From Vitrella brassicaformis (lineage: Eukaryota > Sar > Vitrellaceae), in contig CDMY01000144.1 in the NCBI GenBank assembly GCA_001179505.1, positions 62,001-126,000 on the forward strand: a stretch of 64,000 nt of DNA. Direction: 5' to 3'. Both the position numbers and the translations under genes were made by a program. The notes below the pieces were generated by a model. It was given only the letters and a program-made list of their open reading frames with translations, was not told where the DNA came from and did no database searches. Below are positions 57,308 through 64,000 of this stretch, piece by piece (within the stretch, counting starts at the first letter, position 1; each line of letters begins with the position of its first letter).

Positions 57308-59550
57308 TCACACCTCTATCCTCTGTTTATCTGACTGCACTATCTGTGCGGCAATCCGGGAAAACAGCCCCTGCAGGTCCCTCCGCCGCATCGAGTCTAT
57401 CGCATCGATGTTGCTCGGACGCTCACCCTGCACACATCCATCCATCCATCCGTACATCCACTCACAGAAAGAACTGCCCACGTTGTGCACCCACCCGTAC
57501 CTCTGGTAGGACATCGGCGTTGAGTCGGATGAGCCGCCGCAGCTCGCCGTCCGTGAGCGCCCCGTCGGGTGAGCTGGGCTCCAGCAGACGTGCAGAGGAG
57601 GCTGGGCGATCCCCTGCTCCTCCTCCCCGCCGTCTCCTCTGCGTCACTGGGTGGTCTTCCTCTGGCGGCATGTCTTCGTCGACTGACACCCAACCGTCGC
57701 TCGCTGAGTCGTCCTCGTTGGATGAAGGAGCAGTGTCTTGCTCAGCCGCGACAGCTGACCACACCACACCACACAGACGTCCACATATACATTATGACGT
57801 TGGGAGCAGTGCGTGTGTGTCGATCGATGACGGCTCACGTTCTTGCGGGATGGGAACCGGAGTCTTCTTCTCCTGTGGCTGCGGTGGCTCCTCTTCTGGT
57901 TCTTCGTTGCCGTCGTCTGCCTCTGGCTCATACTGACCTATACATGCGTCGGATATCGCCCGCCACAATAGCGGCCTGCATGCCATGCACAGACAACCAC
58001 GCAGCCCTGTCTTTGTTCGTACGGCGGGGGTGCATGGTGTGGTGTTGTGCCCACCCATTCTCCCCCGTCATTGATGAGAACGGAACTGGTTGCCATGAGG
58101 GCAGTTGCAGCTCTTCGCGCAGTCTGGCGAGGTTGGCGTCACGCTCAGAGGCTTTGAGTCTGTCCACCTTGGTCGCCGCTACCAAGTAGGGCACATCCAT
58201 GCTCCTGCACACACATAAACACAGACACACAGAGATAGACCAGACCAACACAAAGATGAAGGTGGGTGAGGACAGGGACACCTATTACCTGAGGTTGGCC
58301 AGGACGTCCGCATCGACTTCCTGTGCGGGGAGCCGGGAGTCGACCAGCAACAGGAACAGACGAAGCTCCGCGCGTTTACGCAAATACGCCCTGCACAGGC
58401 AGGCAGGAGAATGGGAGCACAATGCAGTTCACCGCATCGCATCTATGTGCTCATCCGTCGCCGTGTAGCTCACAGGAGGAAGCTTCGAATCTTCTTAGTG
58501 TCCTCCTTGCTGATGCTCCTCGTGTAGCCATAGCCAGGAAGATCAACCAACACCACCAGACCCCTTTTCCTGACCAGTAAACGGTCAAATGCGGCCTCTC
58601 TATCTCTCTCTCTCTCTCTCTGCCCATGCCCCCATCCGGCCCTCTCGTGCGGCTGTGTATTGGGCAGGTTGGCTGTTCGAACTGACCTTCGGTCGCTGAG
58701 TCTGAAGAGGTTGATCTGCTGCGTCCTGCCGGGGGTTTTGGATATCCTCACCTCCGCCCTCTCAGACGCACGCGACTGCACACCACACGCAACAACACAA
58801 ACACAGAGCCGGCAGCACATGTGTGCGAGAGCCCACCGCCCCCCTTCCCACCCACCTGGAGTGAGTTGAGCATGCTCGACTTGCCCACATTGGACCTGCC
58901 CAGGAAGGCCACCTCGGGCAGCCCGGTGGCAGGCAAGTCACGGCTGTCCTCGTAGCCGCCGATGAACGACACGGCGCCCACGTCCTCCCTCTCGAACGGC
59001 CGCACCTCCACAGCAGACGAGCCGCCAGACACCTCCACCGCCTCGATGAATTGTAGGCCTTTGGGAACAGCCTTGGCTGAGGGAGATGATGCTTCGGGAG
59101 TGTCATGGGGAGAGGTGGATGCGTCTGTGGCTGAGGATTGCTTGCGCTGTCTTGCGAGGCGACGCTGGCGGCTTTGCTGCAGCCAAAGATCCCATCCAGA
59201 CACACAGACAGGCAGGCAGATGTGCAAACGTGAGTCCATCCATCAGTGCATGTTGGTGTGCGTACCTCCTTGGCTCGTTTTTCTGCCTCCTGCTGCCTGC
59301 TCTGCCCCCGGGCAGTCTTCCGCGCCACCTTGGCCTTGTACTTCTTGATCAGCTTCGACTCGTGACGCTCGGACGCCTTGCTGCGGGCCGGCATCACTGT
59401 CAGCCTGTCCACCGGTGTCATTGGCTGACGCATGCCGAAGGGTCTGCCGTGCACGAGGGTGAAGGCATGGGCGCGATGAATCATGGCGTCGATGAAGCAC
59501 AGTACGGTCAAGAGAGCGTTCCAAACGCTGTGGAAGCACTTAACTTTCAT
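57308..59550 (-). CDS. engB: EngB/YihA-type GTPase with a plastid leader and acidic C-terminal extension
   Basis: EngB-family GTPases assist assembly of the bacterial-type large ribosomal subunit. The ATG at 59550 begins MKVKCFHSVWNALLTVLCFI followed by DAMIHRAHA and then FTLVHGRPFG. This is a signal peptide ending in an AHA|F junction, like the phenylalanine-led transit peptides of complex red plastids. The GTPase motifs are G1 LGRSNVGKSS, a G2-region threonine in KTPGRTQQINLF, G3 VDLPGYGYTR, G4 ATKVDR and G5 SSMTG. The protein continues some 200 residues past the usual end with acidic and Pro-rich sequence (EPEADDGNEEPEEEPPQPQE, SASDGWVSVDEDMPPEEDHP) and a final helix DLQGLFSRIAAQIVQSDKQR. 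The upstream ATG at 59613 would bury the signal peptide and is less likely. Confidence 0.88.
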
Positions 59551-59629
59551 TGGATCTTTGACAGCGCCTCTCCAGACCTTCCTCTGCGGTCCAGGAGGTG
59601 GAGGGCTGGGCATCTTCTCTGCCTCACGC

Positions 59630-59658
59630 TAAGCTCGCAGATCTGCAAGCTCGCAAAG
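59630..59658 (-). promoter_or_regulatory. Double TGCGAGCT-type element in the EngB/U1A spacer
   Basis: TAAGCTCGCAG (59630-59640) and CAAGCTCGCAAAG (59646-59658) lie in the 130-bp spacer between the divergent starts at 59550 and 59681. They match the element at 5622, 5648, 38576, 42191 and 27754 in reverse orientation. A third CAAGCTCGCAAAG occurs at 61673-61685, within the predicted first exon of the next gene. Confidence 0.4.
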
Positions 59659-59680
59659 GAGCGTCAAGGCAGTGGTCCAG

Positions 59681-61398
59681 ATGCTGGCACAAGCACAAGC
59701 TCCAACAGCTCCAGCAGCTGATGCTAGCAGCTCCGCCGCTGCCACATCCGGCACAGCCACGACCGCACCAGCGCCAGCACCGACGCCGGCTCCCAACCCG
59801 ATGGCGATGATGGCAGGGATGATGCCCATGATGGCGGGCAGGGGTATGGGGGGCGTCATGCCCTTCATGCCCAACATGATGGCACAGATGATGGGCATAC
59901 AGGTGCCAGGTGTCGCGCAGACCGCCACACCGGCCGCAGCGCAGCCTGCGCCTGCGCCAGCTGCTCCCGAGGTGATCTTGCCGCCTCCGAAGGACTACCC
60001 GCCCAACCAGACTCTGTACGTGCACAACATCAGCACCAAGATCAAGATTGACGGTCAGCAACAGAGGGAGGAGGGAGGGAGGTGGAAGGGTGGCCGGCAT
60101 GCACCTGTCTGTCTGTCTGTCTGTCTGCAGATCTGAAGAGTAATCTGCATGACGTGTTCAAGTCCTACGGCAAGATACGCGAGATCATCGCCATGAAGTC
60201 GCTTAGGAGAAGGTCCGTCCGTCCACAGATGCACACATGTACCACACTCTGTACACACCTTGTGCGGCTGTTCGTGTGTGCCTGGCTGCCGTGATTATTG
60301 TTCAGGGGTCAGGCGTGGGTGACATTCAACAGCATCGAGGAGGCCACCAAGGCCAAGGAGGCTGTCCATGGATTCCCATTCCGCAACAAACCACTGGTAG
60401 GTAAGCCGGGTTTGCCTACAACCACACACGCCACAACACACACACATCTCTTGCCGCCCTGCATGCCCCCCGTGCGTGATCAGCAAATCGAGTTCTCCAA
60501 GAGCAAGAGCGACCTGATAGCCAAGGAGGAGGGGACGTTCGTGCCGCGGGCCAAGAAGCCCCTCCCACCCAAGGAGGTCAAGCCCAAGGCCCAGGCAGGT
60601 GCGGGTGAGGTGAAGGTCAACGGTGTGGTTAAGATGGAGAATGGGGTGGTCGTCAAGAAGGAGCCTGTCGACGAGGACATGGACATGGCCAAGGAGGACA
60701 AGGCAAAGGGACCATCGCCTGGAGGTACGGTGGTGTTGGGGAGGGCGATGGGGCAAGGGTTTGGATACACATACCTGTTGGTTGGTTGGTGGGTTGGTTG
60801 GTTCGTTTGACGTGTTCAGGTAAGCGGCCGGCTGACGGGTCGCCCACTGCGGCTGCTGCTCCGAAAACAAGCAGACCATTCTTCCAGGTACACACTGACA
60901 GACAGACAGATGATCAACACACACACGCGACTGAGGCACCATTCGCGTGTATGTTGGTTCTTCGTTCCTGCAGCCCACTCCTCAGGTTGCGCCTGTGGCT
61001 CCCGCGGCGCCCCAGTTCAACGTGGTGATGCCCAACAACATGCTGTTCGTCGAGAACTTGCCCGAAGATTGCACAGACACCATGCTCACCGCCATATTCG
61101 CACAGTAAGCATGGAAGCAGAGGAGGCAAGGGACAAGGAAAGGTGGGACGGATGGATGGATGGATGGTACTCTGTCTGTGTGTCAGGTTTGGCGGTTTCC
61201 AGGAGGTTCGGCTGATTGCGGGTAGGAGGGTGGCTTTTGTCGACTACGACACCGAAGTGCAGGCCACTTTCGCCATGAACGGTACGCGGCAGCCATCGAG
61301 CATGTGTGTGCGTATGTGTGTATTTATGCGTATACACAGGTTTGCAAGGGAAGGAGCTGAACGGGCTGTCGATGAAGATCAGCTACGCCAGGAGATGA
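59681..61398 (+). CDS. SNRPA: U1A/U2B''-type snRNP protein with two RRMs
   Basis: This is a spliceosomal protein that binds the stem-loops of U1 and/or U2 snRNA. From the ATG at 59681 an Ala/Pro/Met-rich leader of about 90 residues precedes RRM1. RRM1 comprises NQTLYVHNISTKIKID, LKSNLHDVFKSYGKIREIIA, the RNP1 RRRGQAWVTFNSIEEATKAK, HGFPFRNKPL, then FSKSKSDLIAKEEGTFVPRA. A Lys/Pro/Val-rich linker follows. RRM2 comprises NNMLFVENLPEDCTDTMLTA, GGFQEVRLIAGRRVAFVDYD and LQGKELNGLSMKISYARR, stopping at 61398. The order and the DSD(I/L)IAK.KGTFV-like signature are diagnostic of the SNF family. The Met/Ala-rich leader is unusual for the family. Confidence 0.92.
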
Positions 61399-61423
61399 GT
61401 GGAAGTGACGTGGGCAGAGAGAG

Positions 61424-63016
61424 ATGCAGCCATCGTGGCTTATAGTACTACTCATTGGTGTGCTTGATGACGCGCTACTTATGCTTTGTCTCACTGCTGG
61501 CAGCCATACAGACACCAAAAAAAGTCTCAAATTGAATAAATGGCCATGTCAGTCCCACAAACATCACTCACCGAGTCCCACCCACCCACCCACACACCCA
61601 TCCAGGCAGCCAGGCCGCCAGATAGGAAGAAGGACGCTTGGATCGTCGGACTCCCCCTTTTTCAAGCTCGCAAAGAAAATCCTCGCCGACATACAATTCG
61701 ATGACGCAGCATCAGAGGAAGGTGAGAGGAACCACAGAATGACAGAGGGAGATCTGATTTATCCTCTGTGTTATGATCAATTGGTTATGCTGCGCGTGTT
61801 CCGGAGCCTCAGGAATGTCTCCACTTGTTGTCGTGGTCGTTCTCTCGGCCATCCTTCGTGGTCACGATCTTCGTGTGCGAGATCCATTCCTTCCCAGCTT
61901 CCTGCAGCCTCCGCCGCACAGTGCTGTCATCTCCTTCTCACCCACAGCAAAGACAGCACTGAGAGGGACACCCCAGACGTCCTCCAACGCCGAAGGGAAA
62001 ACACCAGAGTACATCGCCTCTCAAGAGCTTGTAGACCTGATCAGAATGGAACTCTCCGGTGGGTCGGTCTGTCGGTGTCGGATGCCCACACAACCGCGTC
62101 TATGTATGGCTATGTGTGTGCAGGCTAGGAGCCGAGCCGCCCGTACAGGCTGGCAGCTTGCCGCAATGACAGCGAGTGGCACGCAGCCAATGTCATTCAG
62201 TTGTACCAAGTGGGACCCCCCTCACACACACATTCATTCACTCGACACGTGCATCGGGATCGGTATGTGTCTGTGTGTGCCGACTGTGGGCCTGATGATC
62301 CTCAGTCAGAACTTGAAGGAGCTGAGCCTTTGGTGAGGGGACGGAACCGCCCCGCCCCTAACCGAATCTTACTCAGCAAAGAGGACAGCGAGCGCATTAA
62401 CGAGGCTTTCCGCGACCCCGATCGTTTCATGGGCCCTCTCGTGTCACTCAAGGCCAATCTTTTCTCCAAGCTCGTGCATCCTTTACTGACGCGCCTGCAG
62501 CTGAGAACACGGCGTCGTGTCCGGACCAAAGGCAATATCACATACAGGCGTTGCGGGTATGGTTTGCGCGACCCAAACGAGGTCGGATTCTCCACACAGA
62601 TATCGGAGTGCGATGACGTCATTGTGTCGTGCGGAGGCGAGAAGGTGCTGTTTATCATCATGACAGGCGGCCCTCTGAACGGCTGGCGGCACGAGCAGGC
62701 CCTGCTGAAGCGGCTGGTGGCTGACGGACTAGTTCACGGCTTTGTGACGGACGGCTCGACCTGGGTGGTCGTCGACATCGAATATCACGACGAGGAGAAG
62801 CGGCTGTATTTCGAGGGCGATAAGCTGTTGTTTCTGTCGGCCGACCCGCAGCTTGTGATGGACCATATTCTGGATGTGATAGAGAAACAGAGGAGGGGCG
62901 ATGAGTACTGGAATGTGAACACTGACCCTGGAAAGACCCCATCGGGAGAGCCTTGTTTGGTTGACACGAGTAATGTCGAGAGACTGTCCAAGCTAATAAT
63001 GGAGAGTACGACATAG
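61424..63016 (+). CDS. Hypothetical protein with possible signal peptide
   Basis: The last exon is firmly open and protein-like: NRILLSKEDSERINEAFRDP, VSLKANLFSKLVHPLLTRLQ, GNITYRRCGYGLRDPNEVGF, VIVSCGGEKVLFIIMTGGPL, RHEQALLKRLVADGLVHGFV, VVDIEYHDEEKRLYFEGDKL and PQLVMDHILDVIEKQRRGDE, stopping at 63016. Upstream exons joined by eye read SDSPFFKLAKKILADIQFDD, AKTALRGTPQTSSNAEGKTP, YIASQELVDLIRMELSG and LAACRNDSEWHAANVIQLYQ. The first ATG, at 61424, gives a hydrophobic start (QPSWLIVLLIGVLDDALLML) that may be a signal peptide, but it lies only 25 bp after the U1A stop. The true start could be downstream. Family not recognised. Confidence 0.6.
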
Positions 63017-63666
63017 TGATTTTCTGTATTGGACTTTTTCTGTATGTGTGTATGCCGAGTAAGTTTGTGTTTCTCCATGTCACTCACTCCCTGTGTGATC
63101 GTTGGATGTATGAGATCATGTGTGTGTGCCGTGTGTCTGTCTGTGTGGGATCCGACGCGTACATCCGCTGTGCTGTGTCCGTCTGTCTGTTGTGTGTGGC
63201 GTGTGTGTTGATGGCACATCAAGAGATTGCGAGTCTGGTTTTTAAGTTTGTTGCCTGTGATGGATGGTGATTGATGAATGCCATTTACACACACGACATG
63301 CGGTGCAGAGAGGGGAAGGACGGACCGGACCGACGGACGGACGGATACGTGTGTATGTATCATGCTTGAATAAATACCGTGATTCCATCCACACTTATAT
63401 CATCCATGTCTCACGTAAAGTCGCGTTTCTCCTCAGATAGGACATCAATCGTCACATCCATGCCTATCTATGCATACAGACAGCCTAAGTGCTCGACCGT
63501 CTACCCTACCTACACGGCCCACGGAGGTTGTGCGTAGGACTCATGTGGACACAGCTCTCTTAACCGCAGCTCACCAAAGACGGAAGGCTGCAGTGGCGCA
63601 GTAGGAACAGCGCGATGAAGAGCGCCATCTGTGACGTGACCACCACAGCCGCTGCCAGCAGTGTCG
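63017..63666. other. Convergent region with possible additional exon on the minus strand
   Basis: It begins with TG-rich 3' flank of the gene ending at 63016. On the minus strand, about 63551-63690 encodes a hydrophobic stretch (LTTLLAAAVVVTSQMALFIA) directly after the stop of the neighbouring membrane-protein exon but in another frame. No in-frame splice join was found, so it may be an exon, a frameshifted end or chance. Confidence 0.35.
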
Positions 63667-64000
63667 TCAGTTCTGCCACCAAGTTGCATGAGGGCACAGC
63701 TCATAGAACGTCACCTTGCCGTATCGCTCATCGTGCAGTGCTCTTAGAATGAAGAGAACAATGTAAGGTAGAAAGCCGCAGATTAGCGAGGCAGAGGCAA
63801 ACAGGAGAGTCACCAGCCTGTATTTCACCACACCGGGCTCCGTCTCGCTCCTCAAGATCGGCAGATTGTGCAGCCGCACAGAAATCTGCAGACATGACAC
63901 ACACACACGCAGAGACCCATACAGACACGACATTGGAGCCGCTCCCTTTTGATGTGCCTGTCCACCATGAAAAGGACGACTTCGCAGGCCAACTCGATGG
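63667..64000 (-). CDS. Membrane protein, 5' end beyond the window
   Basis: This is partial. From the window edge it reads IELACEVVLFMVDRHIKRER. An intron (about 63890-63945) leads to ISVRLHNLPILRSETEPGVV, a membrane segment YRLVTLLFASASLICGFLPY continuing IVLFILRAL, and HDERYGKVTFYELCPHATWW to a stop at 63667. The family is not recognised. Confidence 0.5.
   Translation of the reverse strand, partial: HRVGLRSRPFHGGQAHQKGAAPMSCLYGSLRVCVSCLQISVRLHNLPILRSETEPGVVKYRLVTLLFASASLICGFLPYIVLFILRALHDERYGKVTFYELCPHATWWQN

Overview
This is a nuclear eukaryotic window: genes are broken by many short GT-AG introns (about 50-120 nt) whose 3' ends carry TG/TGTC microsatellites before a gcag acceptor. Gene content and leaders point to a photosynthetic alveolate with a complex red-type plastid, most likely a chromerid (Vitrella-like). 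The evidence is a nuclear sigma-70 factor and an EngB GTPase, both with signal-peptide-type N-termini, a RAP-domain protein with a mitochondrial-type leader, and a transmembrane hybrid histidine kinase. The organism assignment is inference; no rRNA or organellar marker is present.

Layout. 0.7-3.2 kb: CK1-like kinase (+). 4.1-5.5 kb: conserved protein of unknown function (-), head-to-head with a plastid sigma factor (5.8-9.8 kb, +). 11.2-13.9 kb: decayed inverted copy (-) of a secreted-protein gene whose intact copy lies at 46.4-48.9 kb (+). 14.5-17.5 kb: hybrid histidine kinase (-), head-to-head with an unknown gene (17.8-19.6 kb, +). 20.1-26.3 kb: large type I membrane protein with a polyproline tail (-). 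26.6-27.5 kb: small unknown gene (-), head-to-head with a RAP-domain protein (27.8-30.5 kb, +). 31.7-33.8 kb: ALA dehydratase (-), head-to-head with a secreted or plastid NP-repeat protein (34.1-36.9 kb, +). 37.4-38.4 kb: VPS29 (-), head-to-head with RNA polymerase III subunit RPC8 (38.7-39.8 kb, +). 40.5-41.8 kb: membrane protein (-). 42.9-44.8 kb: coiled-coil gene with an in-frame stop (+). 49.2-52.8 kb: glucan branching enzyme (-). 52.9-57.0 kb: tandem 2-kb repeat full of foldbacks. 57.3-59.6 kb: EngB (-), head-to-head with a U1A/U2B''-type spliceosomal protein (59.7-61.4 kb, +). 61.4-63.0 kb: unknown gene (+). 63.7-64.0 kb: partial membrane protein (-).

Most gene starts lie in compact head-to-head pairs with about 130-320 bp between start codons. 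Several of these spacers share a TGCGAGCT core, and two share an identical 14-mer. Plastid-related functions (sigma factor, EngB, probably ALAD and the NP-repeat protein) sit among housekeeping genes (VPS29, RPC8, U1A) without operon logic. The accessory content is the inverted segmental duplication and the 52.9-57.0 kb foldback cluster. Exon joins were worked out by eye from frame, splice consensus and protein similarity, so internal boundaries are approximate.
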